NCBI GenBank assembly: GCA_030035585.1
Contig: CM057476.1
Coordinates: 19,204,501-19,268,500 of the forward strand
Length of the DNA stretch: 64,000 nt
From: Dugong dugon
Taxonomy: Eukaryota > Chordata > Mammalia > Sirenia > Dugongidae
Direction of reading: 5' to 3'
Below, one piece after another: positions 23,176-33,949 of this stretch; position 1 is the first letter of the stretch; each line of letters begins with the position of its first letter. The position numbers were made by a program, and so were the translations under genes. The notes under the pieces are model-generated. The model was not told the origin of the DNA. It saw nothing but the letters and a program-made list of their open reading frames with translations, and made no database searches.

Positions 23176-23698
23176 AGCAAAGACACCTATCCAATGTTGT
23201 TTAATCCAGTGCTTCTTATACCCATCTGGCCATGAAGACCTTTATCCAAGAACCCTAATGAATGCCACATAACACACTTTAGGAAAGGCTGTAGTAGATT
23301 ATGTTGTAGGAAGCTACATGTACGACTGGAGTGTGGAGGAGGGAGAAGAGGCATTGAACTTGTAATACATGATGCCTGTTCCACGTCCAGGATTCCAACT
23401 GTCTCCAGTTATTCACTGAATGGCCCCATAGACAACACATAACCATTGAAGAAGGGCTACTGGAGGGATAATCCCACAAGGAGCTCCTTCATAAAGAATA
23501 ACTCTCACCAAGCATATTCCTTTTTAGAGGGCAGGATTAATGTCTCTCTTATCTTCCAGCTATCACTCTCTGAAAGGACAGACTCCCAGGTGGTTCTGAA
23601 GTTCTTAAATGAGCCTAGAGGACACCTTCCCATCTCCATCCCTAATCACCTAGCTCAGCCTTTGAGGTTAAATTTTCATCTTTCTGAGTTTTTGTGAA

Positions 23699-23913
23699 AG
23701 GAGCCCCGGTGTGCAGTGGTTAAGCGCTCAAATACTAACCAAAAGGCCAATGGTTTGAACCCACCAGCTGCTCTGAGGGAGAAAGATGTTTGGCAATCTG
23801 CTTCCATAAAGATTACAGCCTTGGAAACCCCATGGGGCAGTTCTACAATATCGTATAGGGTCTCTATGAGTCAGAATCGACTCAGTGGCAATGGGTTTGG
23901 TTTTTTTGGGGGC
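23699..23913 (+). mobile_element. AfroSINE, full length
   Basis: Head 'gagccccggtgtgcagtggt', middle 'cttccataaagattacagcc', tail 'gtctctatgagtcagaatcg' followed by 'gggtttggtttttttggggg'. Confidence 0.92.
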
Positions 23914-24129
23914 AGCCCAGAAGGTTCTGTGCATCTTAGGCGAGTGGCATCCTATGAGCTGTGAAGAATTCTCAACTGGTTTGGTCCATTCCATGTCCAT
24001 GCCAGGCCATGCCATTACTGGCTGTTCTTTCCCATGCATTTCATCATGAAGATGAGTTCTGCCTTAATGCTGGCCACCACTAAGCTAAGTAGGGTGAGAG
24101 AGCTAAGATCTAGTTAGAGTTCCTGTCCT

Positions 24130-24478
24130 AATAATAATACACCCACTCCTCACTTATCAACATGGTTAGGTTCCAAAGACGAGGTCGTTATGTGAAAACA
24201 GAGAATGACCACATCAGATCACAAAATGGAGGATGACTACATCATTACATAACTTCCAAATTATGTCATTACATAACTGCCAAATTACATCAGTATGTAA
24301 CTGCCAAACCACTGAGAATAATGGCCCAGCCAGGTTGACACATAACCTTAACCATCACAGCCAGCATTACTCTCACCTCACACGTTGGCCTTCATTACTG
24401 CCAGACAGACATCTTAATGCACAAAATAGTAGATTTTTTACTACTGTCGTAAATGCGAAATATCGGATAACGAGATAG
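24130..24478. mobile_element. Probable non-autonomous DNA transposon with imperfect inverted ends
   Basis: The left end (actcctcacttatcaacatg) and the reverse complement of the right end (catacttacttatcgactat) are similar. Inside are three tandem 24-base units starting at 24,243, 24,267 and 24,291 (cattacataactgcc-type). Class uncertain. Confidence 0.5.
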
Positions 24479-24499
24479 TCGATAAGTAAGTATGTGTAA

Positions 24500-24735
24500 T
24501 ATCAACATTTATTGCATTCTTACTGGGTACCAAGCTCTGTACTAAACTCTTGGAGGCATTACTCATTTCATCCTCACAAATGCCCTATGTGGTAGCTAGT
24601 ATCCCCATTTTACAGATGAGGAGACTGATGCATGGAGAGACAGCCCGAGGTCAACAGCTAGGGAGGGGTAGAATGGAGATGCAGGGCCAGAAAGTGTGTG
24701 ATCTCAGTGCCTCACTTTCAACCACTGCACAACAC
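24500..24735 (-). repeat. MIR SINE
   Basis: 'ccccattttacagatgagga' and 'aacatttattgcattcttac' in minus-strand MIR order. Confidence 0.82.
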
Positions 24736-25299
24736 TGAGTCCCAAATTAGGGTGGGGGGAATATACAATTACAAGAATCCATTGGACCTCTTTCTCAACT
24801 TCTCTGCAAACACAATGAAAGGAATTCGTTCTTTCCTCATCATAGTCACGTTGGGCCGAGACAAGGAGACTTTGACAAGGTTTGGGGGAGGGGCACTTCC
24901 TGGTGTTTGGAGTGAGGCATAGCATTTAGTTTTTGACCTAAATATTTCTTTACTCACCCTAAAATTCTCCAGGGAGAGAAACCCCTACTGGTCCTGGCTA
25001 GTTGTCCACAGGAACCCTTTACCACTCAGTACACAGTGATCTCACAAAAATGTATGGGGTTGAGAAAGTACACATTCAAACCCAAAGTAACCCTCCTGTT
25101 CGTTTTGTAAATACTAAGGACCTCTTTGAAATGTGGCTTCCTCTTGATTCTGTCCTAAAACTGAGAATTGAAGGGACATGGGGAAATTCCACAACCCATA
25201 TGGCTCTGTAGAAGATACTGCAATGGTTGATCCCTTCATTTTCTTTTCGCCTAATATTCCTGCTTTTTCCGTGTAGGTGGTCTGCAATCATAGTTTCAG

Positions 25300-26605
25300 T
25301 GAAGTCTTGGCAGCTTGATGAATTTAGAAAACACTATTCTTTTCCCCATTGAATTGTCTTGGCATCTTTGTCAAAAATCAATTGACCATGTTTCCTAGGA
25401 CATCCCAGTTAATTGGCTGAATAACATGTTTTGTGCTTCTGTTCTACCTCCTAGTTCCTTGCATTGTGCCTGTGGTCTTAAAAGCTTACAAGCATCCATC
25501 CAAGGCACAACAATTGGTCTCTATTTGGCTGGAGCAATAGAGGAAGAAGGAGAGTCAAGAACGGAAAGAGGGTATGGAATGTGTGGCTTATTCTCCCTGA
25601 ACAACTGCCTCCTTTGCCATGAAACCAGAAGAAATACCATTACTGAACATTTTGATCTTCTATAGACGAATCTTTGATCAAAAGGGGGAAAATTCAGAAC
25701 AGAATTTCAAAAATCTCATAGACTCCTGACTTCCTGGGGCCATGAAGGTTGGATGAACCCTGAAAATATTACCCTGATATAATCTTTAAACCTTAAATCA
25801 AAAATATCCCCTGAAGTCTTCTTAAAACCAAACAATAGTTTAGCTTAACTAGGAAATAATGTCTGCCTTGAGTGTTATGCTCTTTTAAGAATATATATGG
25901 GATCAAATTGACAACAGCAACTTAAAAGATTAGACAGGAATCTTAGGGGGCAATGACTTTCTGCTAATGGGGGAGGAACAACTCAGTGAAAGGGTGATAA
26001 TGATTATACAACTGGAAGAATGTAGTCGGTGTCACTAAATGATACATGTAGAAACTGTTGGATTGGTGTATGTTTTGCTGTATGTATTGACAACAACAAA
26101 ATAAATAAAATTTTAAAAAATCAATTGACCATAAGTGTATGGGTTTATCTCTAGAATCTCAATTCTAATCCATCAATCTCTGTGTTTATCCGTATGCCAG
26201 TACTACACTGTCTTGATTACTATACCTTTGTACTAAGTTGTAAAATCAGGAAGTGTAAGTCTGCTAACTTTGTTCTTCTTTTTCAAGATTGTTTTGGTTA
26301 TTCTGGGTTCTTAGAAATCCCATATGAATTTTAGGATCTACGTTGCCGATTTCTGCAAAAAAAGCCAGCTTGGATTTTGACAGGGAATGTGTTGAATCTA
26401 TAGAGCAATTTGGGGAATGCTGAAAGCTTAATTTTAAGTCTTCTATGAACACAGAGTGTCTCTCCATTTATTTAGATCTTTCAGAATTTCTCTCAGCAAT
26501 GTTTTGTTGCTTTCAGTGCATTTAAGTCTTACACTTCTTTTGTTAAATTTGTTCCTGCCTATGTGTTTTATTCTGTTTGATGCTATTGTGAATGGAATTG
26601 GTTTC
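25300..26605 (-). mobile_element. L1 ORF2 fragment split by a later insertion
   Basis: Minus-strand L1 ORF2 sequence at 25,300-25,389 and 26,116-26,605 (for example 'tctgtgtttatccgtatgcc', 'gattgttttggttattctgg') is interrupted by the insertion described next. Confidence 0.75.
25390..26115 (+). mobile_element. 5'-truncated L1-type 3' end with 17-base target duplication
   Basis: Flanked by identical copies of AAAAATCAATTGACCAT at 25,373-25,389 and 26,116-26,132, and ends in an A-rich run, as expected for L1-machinery insertion. Homologous to 340-790 (minus) and 29,260-29,920. Confidence 0.85.
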
Positions 26606-28956
26606 TGACTGATGAACTTAGAAAGTGCTCTGTTCTCTGGCATGGTGAGGGGAGAGGTATTTGAAATGGTTTATCAAAGAGTCTTGACTAATTGAGAATG
26701 ATCATATGTGATATATATGAATGTTCAAATGTCAAAGAATTAGAATATAGTAAAGTACCACCAATGACCAAAGCCTGACTGAAACCACCGAATCTTTGAG
26801 GAGTCAGAAGGTGCCGCAGGATGCCCCAGAGAGTCAGGGTTGCCACCCTATGCATTTCCACAGTGCTCTCTGCATCTCTCCATTAGCACCATGTCACATT
26901 GCATGGCAATGATCTGTCTGTGCCTGCCTCTCCCTGCCCTGTTCATACATGAGTGTAAGGACCATGCCCTATTATTTTTTGCATCCTCCGTGTGGAATAT
27001 CATGCCCAGAACATGGTAGATACTTCAAAGTTACCACATGCCATGACATGGTCCATAATACAGAGTTATGATGAACAGACTTGAGAGGTTACATGGATGT
27101 TGCTGTGTGTTCCACATAACAATAATTGTCTGTGCCACCTGCTAAAAGCATAGGTTTAAGCTGCCATGTTTGTACCTCTTGACTTCAACCCTCCCTGACC
27201 CAACTTAATTGGACCAGGACTGGAAACAACACTAAACAGGCCAATCAGAGTCCTCTCCTGAGACTCTGGAACTGGGACGCTGAAGAGCTGAGTCAGGTCT
27301 GTTTGCAGAGCTAAGTTACAAGGCCATGGAGCCATGGGGAGCCAAAGCCATCTGCACGGTTGTGAGAGAGCAACAGCCTTGAGGCAGCAGATGAAAGCCA
27401 GTCTGCAGAGAGGAGCAGGGATGAGGCTCACAGAGTAGAGAGGCAGCAGCCTCGGGTCCTGCTGGCTCCCAGTTCCCTGTTCCACTGTGAGAGGCCAGGC
27501 TGGACTTTATTTCCACGAGGTCTCCAGTCTTTCAGAGGCTGCATGCTGCTGGTAGTCCACCCACCAAACCTAGCCTACAGATGTGTTTTATTTGGCTTAC
27601 ACACCCACTTAAACAGTTTGATCCAACACACTAAAAACTGGAGATTTCACTCGCAAATCCAGATTTCTTCCTTGAAAATGGGAAGGTCTGGCCACGCTGG
27701 ACCCACAGTGCAATGAAATCAGTCAGATCTGACTAGTGGCCACCCCGTTTGGATGGGGACTGTGCACCTCTTCACCACAGTCCTCATCTCTTCCTATTGC
27801 ATCTTCTCTGCTTCTCTCATGTATGTCTTCCTGGCTGTCCTCTGTAGGATATTAACTGCTGATCCCAATTTTGTAATAAGCCCCTTCTTAATTTGAGTTG
27901 GCCGGAGTAAAATTTCTGTTCCTTGCAACTAAAATAGCTTTGACTAGAACTCTGGCCTACACGTCCATGGCAATCCAGAGTTTTATTTCTGGACAATCAA
28001 TTCTATTCCATAGATCTATGTTTCATAGATCATAGATCTCAACCACTGCCCATCCAACAGCCAACACCTTCTTTTTTCCATGCCAACAGGATCCCAATTT
28101 ATGTTCAAGAGGCTGGTGGGAATCCCTTGGTCCTATGGGAGGTAGGCCCTTCCCCAGCCCTAGGAGATGTCTCACGATTGAGCTAAACCAGTATTAGTAA
28201 TACCTTACCTTCTGCCTGTGATTGGTCCAGAGGTAGGCATGTGACCCAGGTCTGACCACTAAGAAGCAATGGTGAATTTACTGGAGGACTTCCCTTTCCA
28301 ATCAAAAACAACAGAACCTTGTGAAAGAAAACCTTGTGTGACTGCTCCTTCTCTATTTGACCTCATTTGTAAATAAATATGATGCCTGGCACTTCAGCAG
28401 CCATCTTGTGACCATGAGGTTCCAAGCATAGGTTCAAATGACCAACATGCAGAGGATAAAGAAAGACGAAAAGACGCTGGGTCCTTGATTACATCATTGA
28501 GCTGCTAAACCTTCCCTGGAACTTCATGATTTTGGGCTTGTTGTTAACTATAATTATTCTAATGGTTTAAGCCACTATTGATTGGGGTTATTGCTATTTG
28601 CAGCTGAAAGTACCTTAGTCCTTTGACTAAGTCCTTTTATTAATAATAACCAAGGGGGACTCTTGCTCCCATCATTCAAGGCTTTCTGTTGCTTAGCATT
28701 ATTAAAACACAATGAATATCCACATTTCAAAGTCAATTCCTAAGATTCTCTTTCATCTCATTGCCAGCACTACCAGGGGCATGTATGTGTTCCTGAGGGA
28801 ATACTTGAAGTAAGGAAAAGAAAGAAACCATACAATCCTGGTTACATTGAAACATCTTTTCCCATTTTCTAAAATCTTTCATAACACTGAGAGAAATAGA
28901 TGACAAAATAGGAGGTTTCGGATAGTTCAAAATTAGATACAAAGCATCTTCAGCTA

Positions 28957-29125
28957 AAAAAAAAAAAAAAAACTCATTGCCGTCAAGTCAATTCCGACCC
29001 ATAGCAACCCTATAGGACAGAGTAGAACTGTCCCATAGAGTTTGCAAGGAGTACCTGGCGGATTTGAACTGCCAACCTTTTGGTTAGCAGCTGTAGCTCT
29101 TAACTGCTACACCACCAGGGTTTCC
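28957..29125 (-). mobile_element. Short AfroSINE with target duplication
   Basis: Flanked by TCTTCAGCTA at 28,947-28,956 and 29,126-29,135. Minus-strand head 'aaccctggtggtgtagcagt'; the A-run at its left is the complement of the T-rich AfroSINE tail. Confidence 0.92.
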
Positions 29126-29259
29126 TCTTCAGCTAAAGGCCCCACTATTTCAGAGGCTTGGGCAACTTTTGTAGCAGCTCTTGTATCATTCAATAATATG
29201 TTTTTTTTTTTTAAAGGGTAAGCTATTTAGAAGGCAAGGAGTTTTACCCTTCATTTTCT

Positions 29260-29920
29260 CAAGAAAAGTGCCACACTACCATTACTGATCGTTTTAATCA
29301 AAGATTCTGTAGAAGAATCCTGCTCAAAAGAGGGAAAATGCGGAAGAGAATTTCAGATTCTTACGGACGCCAAACTTGCTGGAGCCACTGAGCTGGATGA
29401 ACCCCTGAAACTACTGCCCTGAGATAATCTTTAAACCTTAAAGCAAAAATATCCCCTAAAGTCTTCATTACGTCAAACAATACCCATTGCTGTTGAGAGA
29501 ATTCCGACTCATAGCGACCATGTAGGAGAGAGTAGAACTGCCCCACGGAGTTTCCAAGGAACAGATGGTGGATTCGACTACCGACCTTATGGTTAGCAGC
29601 CGAGTTCTTAACCACTGCGCCACCAGGGCTCCAAACCAAACAATAGATTAGCTTAATTAACAAGGAATATCTGCACTGAGCATCTTGCTCTTTTAAAGAA
29701 CTATCCATGTGGGATCAAATTGACAATAGCAACTTGAAAGATCAGATAGGAAATTTAGGGATGAGTGAGTTTATGTTAATAGGGGAGGAAAAATTTGGAA
29801 AAAGAATGAGAATGGTTGCACAACTCGAAGGATGTAATCAATGTCACTGAATTGTACATGTAGAAATTGCTGAATTAGTGTATGTATGTTCTGCTGTGTA
29901 CGTTCTCAACAACAAAAAAG
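29260..29920 (+). mobile_element. L1-type 3' end, interrupted by AfroSINE
   Basis: Parallels 25,640-26,115 base for base in many places ('aataatctttaaaccttaaa'-type, 'gggatcaaattgacaatagc'). An AfroSINE interrupts it at 29,483-29,635. Confidence 0.78.
29483..29635 (-). mobile_element. Short AfroSINE inside the L1 3' end
   Basis: Target duplication CAAACAATA on both sides (about 29,474-29,482 and 29,637-29,645). The uninterrupted homologue at about 25,830 shows a single 'ccaaacaatag', confirming the empty site. Confidence 0.92.
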
Positions 29921-30499
29921 AGCGCCACAGCCCTCAACCCCTAGAAAACATTCCTACCCCCAAACAAACCCTCTCATCCCCCGCCTCTAGCGCCACTGGG
30001 TTATTTGAGGGTAAAGGGAGCTGACATAGCATCCGGCAAAGTCTGGCCAGCTGGAAGGCCAAAAATGACAAGCAAAGGCTCTGTCTTACCCAGGAGAGCT
30101 CAGCAAGCCAGAAATAATGAGCCACAGCCACTCATGGTACAAAGATGTATCAGAAAGGCATTCTCCTAAGCTACGTCCTTTCTGACTGCATGGGTTGAGG
30201 GTGCTGCATCTGTGACCCTGTAGTTCAGGGACACTGGATTGTTTGCAGTCTACCTAGGATTTGAGCTGGAAGAAGTCGACCCATTAGAAGACAGTGCCAT
30301 CTCCAACAGACACAAAGTCATAATGTTGGCAGTCAACCATGTAACTTTCCCCACTTAATGGAACAGAGATGAGTATATTAAAGCCAGGTGACCAAGAATG
30401 TGATGACCTTGGATGGACAAAGTTCCAAAGACCATTAAGCCAAACTGTCAGTAGAACATTATGACACACTAACAAACTTGGACCCTTGCAATGTCCATC

Positions 30500-31915
30500 A
30501 CCAACATGTTTTAATAAGAGATGAACGTACACATTTGGCTTCCTTGCAATGTTTACTTCAAGCAGATATCTCCAAGCAGAGGGTCAGTCTTCTCTGGATT
30601 TTGACGGGATCTGGCAGCCTCCTCCCTCCTTCTCTAGGTCCCCCACCTTCATGATGGGGGAAAGGTTCATGTAAACCGAGCCCCGAAGGTGGACGCTGAG
30701 ACAGAGCTCCAGTCCTTTCTTCCAAACCAACACCCAATTGACCTCCCTGTCTTCCTTTGAAAATGTACAAATGCTACATATCTAGGTACTCCCTCCCCTC
30801 CCCACCCCATAGCATCCCTGCTGTGGGGTCCATTGCTGGGACCCCAAGAGCTGCCTCTATGTGAAGACTAAGCCTTGGGCAGCCTAGCAACAAGGGAGGA
30901 AAGAACAGCTCTGCTTCAGGGATCTGGGTTCCCTGACCCCACGGGAGAGTGTGACTGGTGGAGCATCCTAGCTGTCACTCTACCCTGTCAGCCGTCCACC
31001 CATGCTTAAAATCCAAAGCATTGGTGCTTCACAGAAAGAAAGAGGAAACCTGTTTTCTTCCTCCAAGGGTCGCCATTGGTCTGGCCAAGGAGGGAGCCAG
31101 AAAAGAAGCCTGAAACGGCCCCTCCGCTGCTTCCAGTGGGGAGGCCCCCTGCTTTGCCTTTGGACTTGAGTCTCACCTCTCCTCTGTCTCAGTCTCCAGC
31201 TCCTGGGTAACAGCTTTCTGAGGTTGTCATCCAGTATAAGCCCAGCTGTCTCCATGGACACATCTGTTTCCCCTGGAGCCAGAGACAGCAACTCCAGAAG
31301 AGGGGTGGGGGGCACATGGCTCAAGTTCAAATGCATGTCCATCTGTAAAAGTCATCACTAGTCAGGCCCTAGGGAGGCAGACAGAGGGGCCCCTTTGGGG
31401 CATTTCTCAGACCCAAGGAAACGCTCTCAGGCCACACTCAGTCACCTGCAATTTCAAAGAAGAAAGCCTTGGGGCCAGGGATGTAGGAGAACTGAACGAA
31501 CAAGTTGGATTGGTAGGTGGCAGGTATCGACTCACCTGGGTGGGGGCGGTGTCACATGAGTCTGGGCCTGTTCTGTATCTACAGGGATCATTTGTTGTTG
31601 TTCACTGAGGGTGTGACCAGCTGATTCTGGATGGTATCACTGGACACTTCCAAAGTGGCACTTTCCCCATGCGGAGCCACAGGTTAGTAACACACCTCCA
31701 CTGACACAGAGAACCCCCCACCAGAGCCAATGCCTTCCTATCCCCAGGTGGATCTTGATGAATGTGAGCAAATGGAGTCAAGACACAAAGCCCTGTTGGT
31801 CCAGGTCATACTCTCGGGTTCTTGGTGGTGGCAGTGACAGTCGGTGCCCCAGCTGGGCTCCACTAGCTTTCTGCGTGTTATAGCCTCAAAGACCAGCTCA
31901 GCCCCCCAGCAGTCA
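30500..31915 (-). other. SVOP: Probable SVOP 3' untranslated region
   Basis: About 1.4 kb of sequence after the SVOP stop contains none of the repeat families found elsewhere in the window. A minus-strand ATTAAA (plus 30510-30515) is a possible distal polyadenylation signal. The true end cannot be placed from sequence, so this is inference from the absence of repeats and the position of the hexamer. Confidence 0.4.
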
Positions 31916-32122
31916 CTACTCCTGCGAGCCAGAGTTCGACCTGGGGACGCCCGTGCCGTGCATCCCTCGGCCGACCATCTCCTGGCCCCACTCCCGGTGG
32001 CTGGATTCCTGCAGTCCTCGGCCTTTGGTCTCGATGGGCAGAAAGCAGGAGGCCAGGGCAGCCAGGAGGCAGCAGCTGCTATAAACCGCCAGCGTCAGGT
32101 ACACGGAGGATTCCAGCATCAC
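31916..32122 (-). CDS. SVOP: SVOP terminal exon, helix 12 and C-terminal tail
   Basis: 207 bases including the TAG stop at 31918-31916; 68 residues. It starts [20 protein letters not shown], continuing through [20 protein letters not shown], the last helix and the PIETKGR motif of MFS sugar-porter relatives. A hydrophilic tail then ends RSNSGSQE. The acceptor is cttccccag. Open frame upstream of the acceptor is intron read-through. Confidence 0.96.
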   Translation of the reverse strand: MMLESSVYLTLAVYSSCCLLAALASCFLPIETKGRGLQESSHREWGQEMVGRGMHGTGVPRSNSGSQE

Positions 32123-32721
32123 CTGGGGAAGGAGATGTTCACAGGTGAGAGCATACCTTCTGAACCCGAGGCACCGCCAACCATCAATTCTCTTAGCAAG
32201 GCCAGGCCCTGTCGGAGAAGTCTGTGAGACTGTCTCATTTAGTCTTCCGATAGCTGGGTGAGGTAGGTACTTTATCCCCATTTTACAGAGGGGGACACTG
32301 AGGCTCAATGAGGGTAAGTAGCATACCTATGATAGTTCAGTTTATGTGTCAACTTGGCTAGGCTATGATTCTCAGTGGTGTGGCCAGACACTGGACTGAT
32401 TGCTGTTCCACAATGTAATGTAATGACCTTCCATAATGTGATCTGCTGTGATCAACCAACCAGTTGAAAGGTGAGTTGCCTTGGGGGTGTGGTCTGTCTC
32501 TAGAATATAAATGGGTATTCTGGCAGAGCTCACTCTTGCAAGCTCACCCTCTCTTTCTCTCTTGATTTGTACTCTCCTTATCACCTGACCTAACACATTT
32601 TAGGGTCTTAGGATGTAAGCCTGCAGAAGTCTCCAAACTGCCACCTGACCTGTAGATTTGGGACTTGCCAGCCCTCATGACTGCATAAGCCATTTCCTTG
32701 AAGTCAATCTCTCTGTCTCTC

Positions 32722-32757
32722 ACCACACACACATACACACACACACACACACACACA
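32722..32757. repeat. (CA)n microsatellite
   Basis: Mostly uninterrupted ac repeats directly before an AfroSINE. Confidence 0.95.
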
Positions 32758-32769
32758 AAACCAAATAAA

Positions 32770-32971
32770 TTAAACTCGTTGCCGTCAAGTTGATTCCAAC
32801 TCATAGCGACCCTGTAGGACAGAGGAGAACTGCCCCATAGGGTTTCTAAGGCAGTAATTTTTACGAAAGCAGACTGCCGCATCTTTCTCCCTCACAGCAG
32901 CTGGTGGGTTCGAACCATCAACCTTTCAGTTAGCAGTCAAGTGCTTAACCACTGTACCACCAGGGCTCCAT
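32770..32971 (-). mobile_element. AfroSINE
   Basis: Complete minus-strand copy ending in 'gtaccaccagggctcca', the reverse complement of the tRNA-like head. Confidence 0.92.
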
Positions 32972-32989
32972 ATATATATTTGTGTAAAA

Positions 32990-33150
32990 ACATACCGTAT
33001 TTTTACGCAAATAACACACATCTTCTATGTCCGTTTGCCAACCGCGCCCCCTCAAGCTATTTTTGTAAGCATGCTATGCTAATTTTTTTACAGCAACATG
33101 TAAAAAAAATTGGCATAGTAGCACTATATGTATATATATACATACATACA
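32990..33150. mobile_element. Half of a DNA transposon ('accgtatttttacgcaaata' end)
   Basis: The left end ACCGTATTTTTACGCAAATA looks like a terminal inverted repeat, but the expected inverted partner on the right is missing; a tatata/tacata microsatellite takes its place. Confidence 0.45.
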
Positions 33151-33381
33151 AATACGTCTCACTAGTTCTGTTTCTGTAGAGAATCCTGACTTAGACAATC
33201 CCCAAGTTCATAGAGATAATAAGGATGGTACTGAGATTTGAACCCAGGCCTGTCAGATTTAAGAGTCTGTACTCCTTGCAACTACACTCTCTCCCAGGGC
33301 AGTGTCTCCGCTGAATTCCAAAAATCACACAGCAGAGCGGAGTCTCAGTTCTCCATCTGCCAAAGGGGCATGAGGGCAGTA

Positions 33382-33584
33382 CCTAATTGCCATCAAGTGG
33401 ACTCTGACTCATGATGACCCCACGTGTGTCAGAGCAGAAATGTGTTCCACAGGGTTTTCAATGGCTGCTTTTTCAGAGGTAGATTGCCAGGACTTTCTTC
33501 TGAGGCATCTCTGAGTGGACTCGAACCATCAACCTTTCCGTTAGCAGCTGAGTGCATTAACCATTTGTTCCACCCAGTGACTCT
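33382..33584 (-). mobile_element. AfroSINE with 12-base target duplication
   Basis: Flanked by ATGAGGGCAGTA at 33,370-33,381 and 33,585-33,596. Confidence 0.93.
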
Positions 33585-33689
33585 ATGAGGGCAGTAGCCA
33601 CTTTCTAATGAGAGGATACCTGGGCAACACCTGACACCATAGGAACACATGGGGAGCTCTCAATCATTATTAGTCAGTTAAAAAAAAAA

Positions 33690-33860
33690 ACAAAGCTGTT
33701 GCCATGGAGTCAATTCCAACTCATAGTGGCACAGTGGTTAAGAGCAATAGCATGGTACGGCTGCTAACCAAAAGGTCGGCAGTTTGAATCCACCAGCCAC
33801 TCCTTGGAAACCCTATGGGACAGTTCTACTCTGTCCTATAGGATTGCTATGAGTCGCTAT
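33690..33860. mobile_element. AfroSINE with inverted tail (head-to-tail inversion)
   Basis: 33,693-33,726 is a minus-strand AfroSINE tail that joins without spacer to a plus-strand copy beginning 'ggcacagtggttaagagcaa' and running to its own tail at about 33,857. Confidence 0.85.
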
Positions 33861-33949
33861 TATTATTAGTAGTGACATACAATGGCCCAAAACAACAGGG
33901 CAGAACAGAAATACTTGGCTAAAAATGAATTGGATATAAAAAGCAAAAT

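Larger units (their letters stand above)
23176..30499. other. DAO-SVOP intergenic interval
   Basis: No gene recognised. It holds an AfroSINE (23,699), a degenerate DNA-transposon-like piece (24,130-24,478), a MIR (24,500), L1 fragments (25,300-26,605), a second L1 3' end (29,260-29,920) and two short AfroSINEs. About 26,640-28,940 has no assignable feature beyond probable old interspersed repeats. Confidence 0.7.
32331..33195 (+). repeat. Solo LTR of the ERV-L/MLT2 type, interrupted
   Basis: Starts near 'gatagttcagtttatgtgtc' with 'aacttggctaggctatgatt', related to the ERV-L 3' LTR at 11,100, and ends near 'ttctgtagagaatcctgact'. An AfroSINE and part of a DNA transposon lie inside its 3' half. 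It lies in the SVOP intron immediately upstream of the last exon. Confidence 0.7.

Noticed and set aside
23699..23770. tRNA-like sequence with A- and B-box-like words
   Set aside because: It is the head of an AfroSINE, repeated many times in the window, not a tRNA gene.
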